This document shows positions 10,501 to 25,500 of a stretch of 64,000 nucleotides of DNA, piece after piece; the stretch's first letter is position 1; every line of letters begins with the position of its first letter. Source of the DNA: Bolinopsis microptera (lineage: Eukaryota > Ctenophora > Tentaculata > Lobata > Bolinopsidae). The notes below the pieces were generated by a model, which was not told the origin of the DNA, made no database searches, and worked only from the letters and a program-made list of their open reading frames with translations. The DNA is taken from assembly GCF_026151205.1 (NCBI RefSeq), contig NC_087076.1:22934828-22998827 (forward strand), in the 5' to 3' direction. The translations under genes were made by a program, and so were the position numbers.

Positions 10501-13500
10501 TAAGGTTCTTGTTGTACACAGCTAGCAGGATCGTTCTGAGGTGTATTTTAGTGTTACGATATTGATATTGTTACAGTTCTGGTATCTAGTTTACAATAAG
10601 GTTCTTGTTGTACACAGCTAGCAGGATCGTTCTGAGGTGTATTTTAGTGTTACGATATTGATATTGTTACAGTTCTGGTATCTAGTTTACAATAAGGTTC
10701 TTGTTGTACACAGCTAGCAGGATCGTTCTGAGGTGTATTTTAGTGTTACGATATTGATATTGTTACAGTTCTGGTATCTAGTTTACAATAAGGTTCTTGT
10801 TGTACACAGCTAGCAGGATCGTTCTGAGGTGTATTTTAGTGTTACGATATTGATATTGTTACAGTTCTGGTATCTAGTTTACAATAAGGTTCTTGTTGTA
10901 CACAGCTAGCAGGATCGTTCTGAGGTGTATTTTAGTGTTACGATATTGATATTGTTACAGTTCTGGTATCTAGTTTACAATAAGGTTCTTGTTGTACACA
11001 GCTAGCAGGATCGTACTGAGGTGTATTTTAGTGTTACGATATTGATATTGTTACAGTTCTGGTATCTAGTTTACAATAAGGTTCTTGTTGTACACAGCTA
11101 GCAGGATCGTTCTGAGGTGTATTTGAGTGTTACGATATTGATATTGTTACAGTTCTGGTATCTAGTTTACAATAAGGTTCTTGTTGTACACAGCTAGCAG
11201 GATCGTTCTGAGGTGTATTTGAGTGTTACGATATTGATATTGTTACAGTTCTGGTATCTAGTTTACAATAAGGTTCTTGTTGTACACAGCTAGCAGGATC
11301 GTTCTGAGGTGTATTTTAGTGTTACGATATTGATATTGTTACAGTTCTGGTATCTAGTTTACAATAAGGTTCTTGTTGTACACAGCTAGCAGGATCGTTC
11401 TGAGGTGTATTTGAGTGTTACGATATTGATATTGTTACAGTTCTGGTATCTAGTTTACAATAAGGTTCTTGTTGTACACAGCTAGCAGGATCGTTCTGAG
11501 GTGTATTTTAGTGTTACGATATTGATATTGTTACAGTTCTGGTATCTAGTTTACAATAAGGTTCTTGTTGTACACAGCTAGCAGGATCGTTCTGAGGTGT
11601 ATTTTAGTGTTACGATATTGATATTGTTACAGTTCTGGTATCTAGTTTACAATAAGGTTCTTGTTGTACACAGCTAGCAGGATCGTTCTGAGGTGTATTT
11701 TAGTGTTACGATATTGATATTGTTACAGTTCTGGTATCTAGTTTACAATAAGGTTCTTGTTGTACACAGCTAGCAGGATCGTTCTGAGGTGTATTTTAGT
11801 GTTACGATATTGATATTGTTACAGTTCTGGTATCTAGTTTACAATAAGGTTCTTGTTGTACACAGCTAGCAGGATCGTTCTGAGGTGTATTTTAGTGTTA
11901 CGATATTGATATTGTTACAGTTCTGGTATCTAGTTTACAATAAGGTTCTTGTTGTACACAGCTAGCAGGATCGTTCTGAGGTGTATTTTAGTGTTACGAT
12001 ATTGATATTGTTACAGTTCTGGTATCTAGTTTACAATAAGGTTCTTGTTGTACACAGCTAGCAGGATCGTTCTGAGGTGTATTTTAGTGTTACGATATTG
12101 ATATTGTTACAGTTCTGGTATCTAGTTTACAATAAGGTTCTTGTTGTACACAGCTAGCAGGATCGTTCTGAGGTGTATTTTAGTGTTACGATATTGATAT
12201 TGTTACAGTTCTGGTATCTAGTTTACAATAAGGTTCTTGTTGTACACAGCTAGCAGGATCGTTCTGAGGTGTATTTTAGTGTTACGATATTGATATTGTT
12301 ACAGTTCTGGTATCTAGTTTACAATAAGGTTCTTGTTGTACACAGCTAGCAGGATCGTTCTGAGGTGTATTTTAGTGTTACGATATTGATATTGTTACAG
12401 TTCTGGTATCTAGTTTACAATAAGGTTCTTGTTGTACACAGCTAGCAGGATCGTTCTGAGGTGTATTTTAGTGTTACGATATTGATATTGTTACAGTTCT
12501 GGTATCTAGTTTACAATAAGGTTCTTGTTGTACACAGCTAGCAGGATCGTTCTGAGGTGTATTTTAGTGTTACGATATTGATATTGTTACAGTTCTGGTA
12601 TCTAGTTTACAATAAGGTTCTTGTTGTACACAGCTAGCAGGATCGTTCTGAGGTGTATTTTAGTGTTACGATATTGATATTGTTACAGTTCTGGTATCTA
12701 GTTTACAATAAGGTTCTTGTTGTACACAGCTAGCAGGATCGTTCTGAGGTGTATTTGAGTGTTACGATATTGATATTGTTACAGTTCTGGTATCTAGTTT
12801 ACAATAAGGTTCTTGTTGTACACAGCTAGCAGGATCGTTCTGAGGTGTATTTTAGTGTTACGATATTGATATTGTTACAGTTCTGGTATCTAGTTTACAA
12901 TAAGGTTCTTGTTGTACACAGCTAGCAGGATCGTTCTGAGGTGTATTTTAGTGTTACGATATTGATATTGTTACAGTTCTGGTATCTAGTTTACAATAAG
13001 GTTCTTGTTGTACACAGCTAGCAGGATCGTTCTGAGGTGTATTTGAGTGTTACGATATTGATATTGTTACAGTTCTGGTATCTAGTTTACAATAAGGTTC
13101 TTGTTGTACACAGCTAGCAGGATCGTTCTGAGGTGTATTTTAGTGTTACGATATTGATATTGTTACAGTTCTGGTATCTAGTTTACAATAAGGTTCTTGT
13201 TGTACACAGCTAGCAGGATCGTTCTGAGGTGTATTTGAGTGTTACGATATTGATATATTGTTACAGTTCTGGTATCTAGTTTACAATAAGGTTCTTGTTG
13301 TACACAGCTAGCAGGATCGTTCTGAGGTGTATTTGAGTGTTACGATATTGATATATTGTTACAGTTCTGGTATCTAGTTTACAATAAGGTTCTTGTTGTA
13401 CACAGCTAGCAGGATCGTTCTGAGGTGTATTTGAGTGTTACGATATTGATATTGTTACAGTTCTGGTATCTAGTTTACAATAAGGTTCTTGTTGTACACA

Positions 13501-16500
13501 GCTAGCAGGATCGTTCTGAGGTGTATTTTAGTGTTACGATATTGATATTGTTACAGTTCTGGTATCTAGTTTACAATAAGGTTCTTGTTGTACACAGCTA
13601 GCAGGATCGTTCTGAGGTGTATTTGAGTGTTACGATATTGATATTGTTACAGTTCTGGTATCTAGTTTACAATAAGGTTCTTGTTGTACACAGCTAGCAG
13701 GATCGTTCTGAGGTGTATTTGAGTGTTACGATATTGATATTGTTACAGTTCTGGTATCTAGTTTACAATAAGGTTCTTGTTGTACACAGCTAGCAGGATC
13801 GTTCTGAGGTGTATTTTAGTGTTACGATATTGATATTGTTACAGTTCTGGTATCTAGTTTACAATAAGGTTCTTGTTGTACACAGCTAGCAGGATCGTTC
13901 TGAGGTGTATTTTAGTGTTACGATATTGATATTGTTACAGTTCTGGTATCTAGTTTACAATAAGGTTCTTGTTGTACACAGCTAGCAGGATCGTTCTGAG
14001 GTGTATTTTAGTGTTACGATATTGATATTGTTACAGTTCTGGTATCTAGTTTACAATAAGGTTCTTGTTGTACACAGCTAGCAGGATCGTTCTGAGGTGT
14101 ATTTTAGTGTTACGATATTGATATTGTTACAGTTCTGGTATCTAGTTTACAATAAGGTTCTTGTTGTACACAGCTAGCAGGATCGTTCTGAGGTGTATTT
14201 GAGTGTTACGATATTGATATTGTTACAGTTCTGGTATCTAGTTTACAATAAGGTTCTTGTTGTACACAGCTAGCAGGATCGTTCTGAGGTGTATTTTAGT
14301 GTTACGATATTGATATTGTTACAGTTCTGGTATCTAGTTTACAATAAGGTTCTTGTTGTACACAGCTAGCAGGATCGTTCTGAGGTGTATTTTAGTGTTA
14401 CGATATTGATATTGTTACAGTTCTGGTATCTAGTTTACAATAAGGTTCTTGTTGTACACAGCTAGCAGGATCGTTCTGAGGTGTATTTTAGTGTTACGAT
14501 ATTGATATTGTTACAGTTCTGGTATCTAGTTTACAATAAGGTTCTTGTTGTACACAGCTAGCAGGATCGTTCTGAGGTGTATTTTAGTGTTACGATATTG
14601 ATATTGTTACAGTTCTGGTATCTAGTTTACAATAAGGTTCTTGTTGTACACAGCTAGCAGGATCGTTCTGAGGTGTATTTTAGTGTTACGATATTGATAT
14701 TGTTACAGTTCTGGTATCTAGTTTACAATAAGGTTCTTGTTGTACACAGCTAGCAGGATCGTTCTGAGGTGTATTTTAGTGTTACGATATTGATATTGTT
14801 ACAGTTCTGGTATCTAGTTTACAATAAGGTTCTTGTTGTACACAGCTAGCAGGATCGTTCTGAGGTGTATTTTAGTGTTACGATATTGATATTGTTACAG
14901 TTCTGGTATCTAGTTTACAATAAGGTTCTTGTTGTACACAGCTAGCAGGATCGTTCTGAGGTGTATTTTAGTGTTACGATATTGATATTGTTACAGTTCT
15001 GGTATCTAGTTTACAATAAGGTTCTTGTTGTACACAGCTAGCAGGATCGTTCTGAGGTGTATTTGAGTGTTACGATATTGATATTGTTACAGTTCTGGTA
15101 TCTAGTTTACAATAAGGTTCTTGTTGTACACAGCTAGCAGGATCGTACTGAGGTGTATTTTAGTGTTACGATATTGATATTGTTACAGTTCTGGTATCTA
15201 GTTTACAATAAGGTTCTTGTTGTACACAGCTAGCAGGATCGTTCTGAGGTGTATTTTAGTGTTACGATATTGATATTGTTACAGTTCTGGTATCTAGTTT
15301 ACAATAAGGTTCTTGTTGTACACAGCTAGCAGGATCGTTCTGAGGTGTATTTTAGTGTTACGATATTGATATTGTTACAGTTCTGGTATCTAGTTTACAA
15401 TAAGGTTCTTGTTGTACACAGCTAGCAGGATCGTTCTGAGGTGTATTTTAGTGTTACGATATTGATATTGTTACAGTTCTGGTATCTAGTTTACAATAAG
15501 GTTCTTGTTGTACACAGCTAGCAGGATCGTTCTGAGGTGTATTTGAGTGTTACGATATTGATATTGTTACAGTTCTGGTATCTAGTTTACAATAAGGTTC
15601 TTGTTGTACACAGCTAGCAGGATCGTTCTGAGGTGTATTTGAGTGTTACGATATTGATATTGTTACAGTTCTGGTATCTAGTTTACAATAAGGTTCTTGT
15701 TGTACACAGCTAGCAGGATCGTTCTGAGGTGTATTTTAGTGTTACGATATTGATATTGTTACAGTTCTGGTATCTAGTTTACAATAAGGTTCTTGTTGTA
15801 CACAGCTAGCAGGATCGTTCTGAGGTGTATTTGAGTGTTACGATATTGATATTGTTACAGTTCTGGTATCTAGTTTACAATAAGGTTCTTGTTGTACACA
15901 GCTAGCAGGATCGTTCTGAGGTGTATTTTAGTGTTACGATATTGATATTGTTACAGTTCTGGTATCTAGTTTACAATAAGGTTCTTGTTGTACACAGCTA
16001 GCAGGATCGTTCTGAGGTGTATTTTAGTGTTACGATATTGATATTGTTACAGTTCTGGTATCTAGTTTACAATAAGGTTCTTGTTGTACACAGCTAGCAG
16101 GATCGTTCTGAGGTGTATTTTAGTGTTACGATATTGATATTGTTACAGTTCTGGTATCTAGTTTACAATAAGGTTCTTGTTGTACACAGCTAGCAGGATC
16201 GTTCTGAGGTGTATTTGAGTGTTACGATATTGATATTGTTACAGTTCTGGTATCTAGTTTACAATAAGGTTCTTGTTGTACACAGCTAGCAGGATCGTTC
16301 TGAGGTGTATTTTAGTGTTACGATATTGATATTGTTACAGTTCTGGTATCTAGTTTACAATAAGGTTCTTGTTGTACACAGCTAGCAGGATCGTTCTGAG
16401 GTGTATTTTAGTGTTACGATATTGATATTGTTACAGTTCTGGTATCTAGTTTACAATAAGGTTCTTGTTGTACACAGCTAGCAGGATCGTTCTGAGGTGT

Positions 16501-19500
16501 ATTTTAGTGTTACGATATTGATATTGTTACAGTTCTAGTATCTAGTTTACAATAAGGTTCTTGTTGTACACAGCTAGCAGGATCGTTCTGAGGTGTATTT
16601 GAGTGTTACGATATTGATATTGTTACAGTTCTGGTATCTAGTTTACAATAAGGTTCTTGTTGTACACAGCTAGCAGGATCGTTCTGAGGTGTATTTGAGT
16701 GTTACGATATTGATATTGTTCCAGTTCTGGTATCTAGTTTACAATAAGGTTCTTGTTGTACACAGCTAGCAGGATCGTTCTGAGGTGTATTTGAGTGTTA
16801 CGATATTGATATTGTTACAGTTCTGGTATCTAGTTTACAATAAGGTTCTTGTTGTACACAGCTAGCAGGATCGTTCTGAGGTGTATTTGAGTGTTACGAT
16901 ATTGATATTGTTACAGTTCTGGTATCTAGTTTACAATAAGGTTCTTGTTGTACACAGCTAGCAGGATCGTTCTGAGGTGTATTTGAGTGTTACGATATTG
17001 ATATTGTTCCAGTTCTGGTATCTAGTTTACAATAAGGTTCTTGTTGTACACAGCTAGCAGGATCGTTCTGAGGTGTATTTGAGTGTTACGATATTGATAT
17101 TGTTACAGTTCTGGTATCTAGTTTACAATAAGGTTCTTGTTGTACACAGCTAGCAGGATCGTTCTGAGGTGTATTTGAGTGTTACGATATTGATATTGTT
17201 ACAGTTCTGGTATCTAGTTTACAATAAGGTTCTTGTTGTACACAGCTAGCAGGATCGTTCTGAGGTGTATTTTAGTGTGTAGCTGGGTGCAGTGACACGT
17301 GACAGTCATCAATAAATAAGATTTTAAGTCAGAAGTAATGACCCAGATCGGATGTTCCGGCAGCTGTCTCATGTCGATGAGCAGGGGTCAAGTGAGCTAC
17401 CGTAATCGTACCACACGTTACCATAGTAACCACACGTTACCATAGTAACCACACGTTACCATATTAACCACACGTTACCATATTAACCACACGTTACCAT
17501 AGTAACCACACGTTACCATAGTAACCACTATAACTACCATGGTAACCACACGTTACCATAGTAACCACTACCATAGTAACCACTACCATAGTAACCACTA
17601 CCATAGTAACCACACGTTACCATAGTAACCACACGTTACCATAGTAACCACTACCATAGTAACCACTATTACAAGTTTATTGTGTGGTGCTGTGATGAGT
17701 AGCACTTAGTAGAGAAATACTGTTAAATAAATACGGTTGCGAGATAATTATACATGATTAAGTGCGGTTAAGTGCGGTTGTGGTGTTGTTAATCTGAGGA
17801 TATTAATGCTTTGCATACAAGTTACAACAACGTCTTCATGTTATATATCCTGAGCCGGGTTTGGACAGGACATTACTCGCCTAATTAGCCGCCTAATTAC
17901 CCGCCTAACTACCCGCTTAGGATGTGTTTAAGTGTGGGTTTGGTGCGTTTTTAATCTGGGGATATGTTACCGGATACAAAAATCACACGTGTACAGGGAC
18001 CAGGGTACATTATTAAAATTAATACACTATACCTGCTTTATTGCAGGTGCGTGTAATACAGTGTATAATGTATATGTATATGTATATGTATATTGTATAT
18101 TATAGGGTGTATTTTGTTGTGTATATTCTCACTCACAACCACCCTGCTAAAGTGCTAATCCTCTTCTACTTATGCATGAAACATTTCACGTGCACAACAC
18201 AACGTGCCTTTAACAAGACAAGTAATCGAACAAGCACGTGTTTTTAATTAAGATCGTGATGACAGTGTAACTATTTAGTACTTATTGTTAGAGTAGACAA
18301 GGAAATGCAACTTGGCACTGATAACCACCTAGCCTGTACCTGGTATTATACCTTGCTAACTTTACTTGGTGCCTTTGTGCGGCTCTTTGTGCTGCTCTTT
18401 GCCCAGTCAACCTTTCTCTACACTTTGTATTTCATACAGTTTACCTTGTTTTAGACTAGAATAGTCGCTTAACAACCTGAAGATCGGGGTCAAATTGCAA
18501 TGCTTTTAGTTTTACCTAGCACACTTTCTATTAATCGATCTTGTGATTCGTTAGTTTCCTCCAGAGCTCTTTTTCACAATTGATCAGGTAAAAGTATTAC
18601 TAATCTCTCTAACTTCTTATCTCTAACCTCTAACCTCTAACCTCTAACCAAACAATACATATAGTTCTCATATATAATTCATTGTATAATGTATAATGTA
18701 TAGTGTATACTCTAATCAGCTGGTAGATCAGTACAATTACACCGGAGGTGAAGGTACGTAGAATTACTCATGAAGTTATTACGTACTCAAGTTACATATG
18801 CTAATATCCAGTATGCTAAGGAGAGTCTCATTTCTTTACAATCGGTAACAGTTTTTGTACCTTTTATCAGTTCTTTATCAGCAGATAACTCGATTCCGAT
18901 TTCTTGCATAATTAGCTATTTTGTTAAGCATTATACCGCAATTTTGATTAGTGATAAGATTGACTGCCGTGTATGGTAAGATTGTCATGGTAACACTACC
19001 ATATAATATAAGGTGCACTGCGCTGAATATGGCTTCAAAGATTTCCAGTATTCAGTACTAATTAATTTACTAACTAATTTACATGACAACAGGGTATTAC
19101 TGTATACACTTTCTCGGGTACTGCACCGGACCACCGTACGTGTTCTTTTCTCTTTTCTCACTGCTCTTTAATATATTCACGATTGTTTGGAATGTAATTA
19201 TATGACATTCACACGATTATTCTGTCCGCAGGGTTTTAATATTTTGTTTATCTAAAATCTCAGCTCTGCTTGATACTTACGCAGTTTGTAGAAGTTGTAC
19301 TGGGATTGCATAGTCGAACGTTTCACTCCAGACGGGGTTCACAGTTCCTTTGATAACCTGTATAATGTATAATGTATAGTGTATAGTGTATAGTGTATAA
19401 TGTATATTGTATAGTGTATAGTGTATAGTGTATAGTGTATAATGTATAATGTATAGTGTATAGTGTATAATGTATAATGTATAGTGTATAGTGTATAGTG

Positions 19501-22500
19501 TATAGTGTGTAGTGTATAGTGTATAGTGTATAGTGTATAGTGTATAGTGTATAGTGTATAGTGTATAGTGTATAGTGTATAGTGTATAGTGTATATAGTA
19601 TAGTGTATAGTGTATAGTGTATAGTGTATAGTGTATAGTGTATAGTGTATATTGTATAATGTATAGTGTATAGTGTATAGTGTATAGTGTATAGTGTATA
19701 GTGTATAGTGTATAGTGTATATTGTATAATGTATAGTGTATAGTGTATAGTGTATAGTGTATAGTGTATAGTGTATATTGTATAGTGTATAGTGTATAGT
19801 GTATAGTGTATAGTGTATAGTGTATAGTGTATATTGTATAGTGTATAGTGTATAGTGTATATTGTATAGTGTATAGTGTATAGTGTATAGTGTATAGTGT
19901 ATAGTGTATAGTGTATATTGTATATTGTATAGTGTATAGTGTATATTGTATAGTGTATAGTGTATAGTGTATAGTGTATAGTGTATATTGTATAGTGTAT
20001 ATTGTATAGTGTATAGTGTATAGTGTATATTGTATAATGTATAGTGTATAGTGTATAGTGTATAGTGTATAGTGTATAGTGTATAGTGTATAGTGTATAT
20101 TGTATAGTGTATAGTGTATAGTGTATAGTGTATAGTGTATAGTGTATAGTGTATAGTGTATAGTGTATAGTGTATAGTGTATAGTGTATAGTGTATAGTG
20201 TGTAGTGTATAATGTAAAGTGTATAGTGAATAATGCATAATGTATATTGTATAACTGAGGTTCAGTTCTAATAAAGTCCAGATTAAAAAATAATACCACG
20301 TGAGAAACTAGAGAGAGTCCTATAAAATTAACAAGATTAACAAGATTAACAAGATTAACAAGATTAACAAGATTAACAAGATTAACAAGATTAACAAGAT
20401 TAACAAGATTAACAAGATTAACAAGATTAACAAGATAACAACAGAAAGCAAACCTTAGTGGATTTAACAGGGTACTTTCCTGCAAGAGTGACTCTAACGT
20501 AAGGGTCGGAGAGTTTGTCCTTGTCCTTACCACAGAGACCCTCTGCAGAGGCTACGTTAACGTGTAGAGTTGTGGGGTTGGTGTACTTTACTCGCACGTG
20601 CAGCGCGCCACCTATACTCCAATCCCTCTGAAAGAGTGATAGTTATTAAACGATCAACTCGTCTAATATATATATATAAAGTTTAAGTAACTATTAAGGA
20701 TATTGTGTCAAATTGTAGTGGTGTGATCTTTTAATTAAAAAAAGTTTCTTTCTAGAAAATAAGGGAAAAAACTGAGATAAGAATTATTAGAAGATGAAAC
20801 AAAATTATTAGAATTAATAGAAAATTTAGGTGGCAGCTAGTTAATTTAGAGAATAGAGAAAATATTAAATATATTATTTTTACATTTAATGTTTTTACAC
20901 TTGATTTACAGCTTAATGTCGGAAAAAAATCTCTTCCTCACACTTAATAAGTTTAATAAATAATGTAACTGAGAACTTGGTTGAAGGGTTGAAGAGGAAA
21001 CATCTTACATCAGTCGTGAATTATAAAGAATGCTCAAATAATGTATTTTAAAAACAGTATTACCAGGAGTATCTCCTTTTAAATCTTACACAAGTTATAA
21101 ATTAGGATTACTTGATTTCGAGCCAAACTTTAAGGCATTTGAGCAAAGATAATTATATTACTGAATTTACAAAATGTATCAAGTTTCAGTTCATTGAGTT
21201 TAGAGGTCCGATATTGAACAGTTACATTTCTGGTATCTCGTTGTGAGTGACAGTTTTTATTATTCGTTTAGTGTTTTTACCTCAAATATATACAGCAAAA
21301 CCTCTCTTATCTCTTATCTATACCGTACTTACATTTGGTGGTAGTGTGAGCACTCAGTACATTATATTCCATCGCTATACCACACAATACGAGCATATAA
21401 GGCTCTTAATGGGGTATATGAGACGCTTGACAGATCAATTTAAAGGTTTCAGATACCATAAATTAGGATCACGTAAACCTCTCTATACCGGGCTATTTCT
21501 ATACTTTTAGTTCCCCCGAGGAGGCTGGTATGTAGAGGTATAGAGGTGTAAACAGGTATATAATAGAGGTTTCACTGTACCTTAGTTAGTTTAATTATGG
21601 CGGGTTAAATTAGGCGGTTTTTCGGAAATTCTGCCATATTTTAACACGCCATTATTTTTACCCGCCATAAATAAACGAACTAAGGTAATGATTTTAGTAC
21701 TCAGATAACGACCCCATATTACTGCTATATTGATTATTGATTATATTTAATTGTTATGTTTATACTCCTTAGTAGTTAGTTCACCAAATTGAAATCATGA
21801 TTACCCTGTCCATTTCTGATTTCCATTTCTCCAGGCAGAAAGTATGAAGTAATGAAAGATACTCGATGAGCGAGGTCCTAAGAAAACGATTAATATCACA
21901 AGAATACGCCTCACAAGTTTCAGAAGATGCCGATAACATCAGCTCGGTTGAAGCTGAAGAGGCAGGTGACATTATCTCATCTATCATTGAGGTGCAGGAG
22001 GAGGAGACAAGCTGGATCACGTGGTTATTAGAACAAGACAAACGAGCAACAGCTTCTCTACAGGTGTTACAAGGGGCAGAGAGCGGACTGTATTTGTCAC
22101 TGTTGACTGTGTTTATATTGTGTGAGATATTAGGAGGTGCTGTCACCCTTATCCCTGCTAACATAGCTGTTATTATAGCCGCTCCAAACCTACACACATT
22201 TTCACTTTATTTCAACATACTTTTAGCTCAGTTTTACGACGAAATTGTAAAGATCCTCATAAAAGCAACCGTCGGACGAAAACGACCAGAATGTTCGGAG
22301 GCAGCGTACTTCCCGGGAGTAAGCAACTTTAGTTTCCCGTCCGGACACAGCTCCCGGATGGGAATATTAGGATATCTTCTCATAACAACACAAGATAGAA
22401 GTGTTCAGTATTGTGTGATAGTAGTTTTACTAGCACTCTTGGTTTGCTCCTCCAGGATTATGTTGGGGAGGCATTACGTGTCTGATGTGATCGGGGGTCT

Positions 22501-25500
22501 CAGTACTGGAACTGTTAATGGGATCGTTTATTCGGGGTGGTTCTGGGTGGTTGAGGAGAAATTCCAGGGAATGTTTTTGAAGATCACTAACTTTACCGAA
22601 GGATTTGGATTGTGAGTTAGATTATCACGAAGATATAAAAACATTTTAAATCAATTTTGTTTAAAATTTTAACAGCCGATTAACATTTTAATCGGCTGTA
22701 TCTTCGGTTGTGTAGGATATTTTTTGACGCGATTTAAACTTATTAACAAAAATACTATTAGCTTCCTCCCTGTATATATGTATATCTACACAATAATGTG
22801 TAGTGTCAACTAAATAGAGGTTCCAATAGCAATGGATAATGGAATCTTGAAATCAGAATATCACTCACTGAATCACGTGCAATTGTAAATGACGGGCACG
22901 TACATGCTATTATATTCTATTAATGAATTAGAAGTTTTGTTGCCCTCCCGTTTTCCCTGTCTCCTTCCTGATGAATTACTATTATTATACAGGGATATTA
23001 ATGATAACCGACTCATATCGTTAACAATATGTCAGCCATTTTAATGCTCCTTTAAATTTTGTCCGGTTGAATGAGACTACTATCACATAATTTGCAGCCA
23101 GAAATTAGTTATCAGGTTAGTTGTAAACAAATAAAATAAGTCAAGAAGACGGAATAGAAGTCTATAACTCTATAACTTGTTTAGGAAATTTGAGTTAACT
23201 GAATGATGAAATCTTTGATACGATATAATTGCAGGCGGGGAGTAATGACCATTTTATATTACAGAAACGTTGTTATAGAAGAGACTACAATTATATATTA
23301 CTAATTATGATATTTCAATTGTTAGATTAATTAAATAATAGTTAATATACATAATATCATAATAAAATTAAAATTCAATAAATAATATAATGTAACTACT
23401 TTTCAATCCGCTGCCGTCTAACCTAATTTTGTTGGTTTATTTGTCTATTTCTAAAATTGTTTTGTCCCAAAGATTTAATTATTTATTGACCGAACTTACC
23501 TCGTCAAATAATAGAATTCTTGGCGACTTTGCTGAGGTGAAATTGATTTATTTTTTCTGAACTATTATCAATAAGACAAATAGAACACCAATTTTGTATC
23601 GTCCTAATTCAGATCATTGCTATACTTGAGTACAATACCTTTGATAAGTTCACGCAATTCATATTAAAATTGAGATGGTCATTCTATTATGGAAACTTCA
23701 GATGTTCAATTCTGCAGTTTTTATAACGGCCAGAACTTGTTTCAAAGCTTCAGTTTCATTTTAATTTTGCCGTTTTGTTCTGTTGGTTCTGTAGCCTTTT
23801 ATTCGAATTTGCAAAACGGGACCATCACAAGACATGCAATTATTCTATATTTAGTCATATAAATCGCAACCCAAGCGTGGATCTATTTCTCATGTAAATT
23901 ACGACCTAATGCTCGGGACTGTACCTGTAAACTGCTGTGGATGGAAGTAAAGCAGTCACAAATTAGCAGTCACAAATTAGCAAGAATTATTAATGAGTGC
24001 AGTAGTGAAGTAGTGATTTGGGAAGGTGACTATAACCTCTCTGTATGGTGATCTTATCATTATATAGCTAAGAGTACATCTCATTAGCGTAAACTGATAA
24101 GGATGAAAAAGTCATGAACAGTACTTGTTGTCATATGCAGACTTCTCATAGTCATTAAAGCACTGTTAAAGGTATTATGCTGCGGTTACTTTATCCACAA
24201 TTGCAGACAGAGGGCAGTTAGCGCTATTAGCCAGTAATAGCTGTCCACGTGTGACAGGGAAAAAAGGAAATCGCGGCATGTACGGAATCGCGATTTTTCC
24301 CATTATTTGCGACAAATTTTATGTATAGTTTAATGTATAGTCGTTAAAATTCGCGGTATCGCGATTTTTGGCCAAAATAATCGCGAAATCCTTTTGTCCC
24401 TGACGTGTGACCACTTAATAGTGACTTTAACGTGACCTTATAAACACCTTTAAAACTTTTTAATTATGTTGCTATCTCGACCACCATACTATAACATGAC
24501 CATCCATACTCTTAACACTCAACCTTTACCTTGGAGTATGGGACAATTTTCATTCTGTGGGCAAACTAAAGGCTGCACTAGTATTATATATATAATACTA
24601 GTAACGGGATGCAGTGAAGTTCAGCTTAATTAAATAAATTTCGATAATTTGCAATATCAAATATTTAGATATTTTAGAAACGAAAGTTTGCATTTCACAA
24701 ATTTTATCATTCTCAAATTTTGTCCGCCATGTATCTACAAAGTGAAACCGTTGTATGTAATAAAACTGAATGCTCGAATTAAATAAAACAATCAAATAGT
24801 GCAGAGAATCAGTACTATCAGATCAATTTGCCACATTCTCTGTAACCTCCTTTAGTACAGGTAGAACTATAGTCTCCATGATACGACGGTTATAACCGAA
24901 CTGAAAATGGTCCACATTTTCCACCACATGCTTCTCCACTCCTCCTCTTTCAGCCAGGGTTTTCAAACCAAACAGATCCTCTTTGTAGAATGTAGTCTCT
25001 GTCATATTAAGTACGTTCTGTCCAGCATATCCATTCTCGTCAAAGTAGCCGAAGATGGCAGATTGCCAGGGCACGAGAAACCCGTCCTGGGGACCTCCAA
25101 TCATAACCAACTTCCTCAGTCCTAGAAAGTTCTTTTTCTGTGTTTCTTTTTCTTGATCCGAGCCCTTTTCATTGTTTAGTTCAGGAAAGAAGTTTATGTT
25201 CTCAAGATACAAGGTGTGATTTGTGGAGTCCAGGTAGTAGTTGGCTGGAGCCAAATTAAAAATTGATTCGATCAGTTCGTCCGACTCTTCTTCGTGTCCA
25301 AGGATCAAGATAACTTGTTTAAATATTTCGAGAAGAAATTCTAAGCTGAATATACCCCTAATGTTGCCCAACATTTCCATAACAATTGACTTCAAGCCCT
25401 CACTTTCAATTTTGCTTTCAACAAACTTGTCAAGGACCTCCGAAGGAATGTTTGCAACGCCGTGTTGTGGAGAAGCTAGAGTGATGAAGGTATCCACATT

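Noticed and set aside
9731..17278. CRISPR-like array
   Set aside because: The whole 96-bp unit is conserved with no variable spacers, and this is an intron of an animal gene; it is a satellite.
18608..18650. Interstitial telomere repeat
   Set aside because: Unit ctctaac does not match TTAGGG-type or other known telomere repeats, and only five units are present.
19277..20533. 418-aa protein of YTLYTIH repeats (minus strand), and the 299-aa companion
   Set aside because: Open frames produced by a stop-free 7-bp repeat in all phases. Only the ends overlap true C2-gene exons 5 and 6.
21247..21510. 87-aa plus-strand ORF
   Set aside because: Mostly inside the pogo-like MITE; no coding character.
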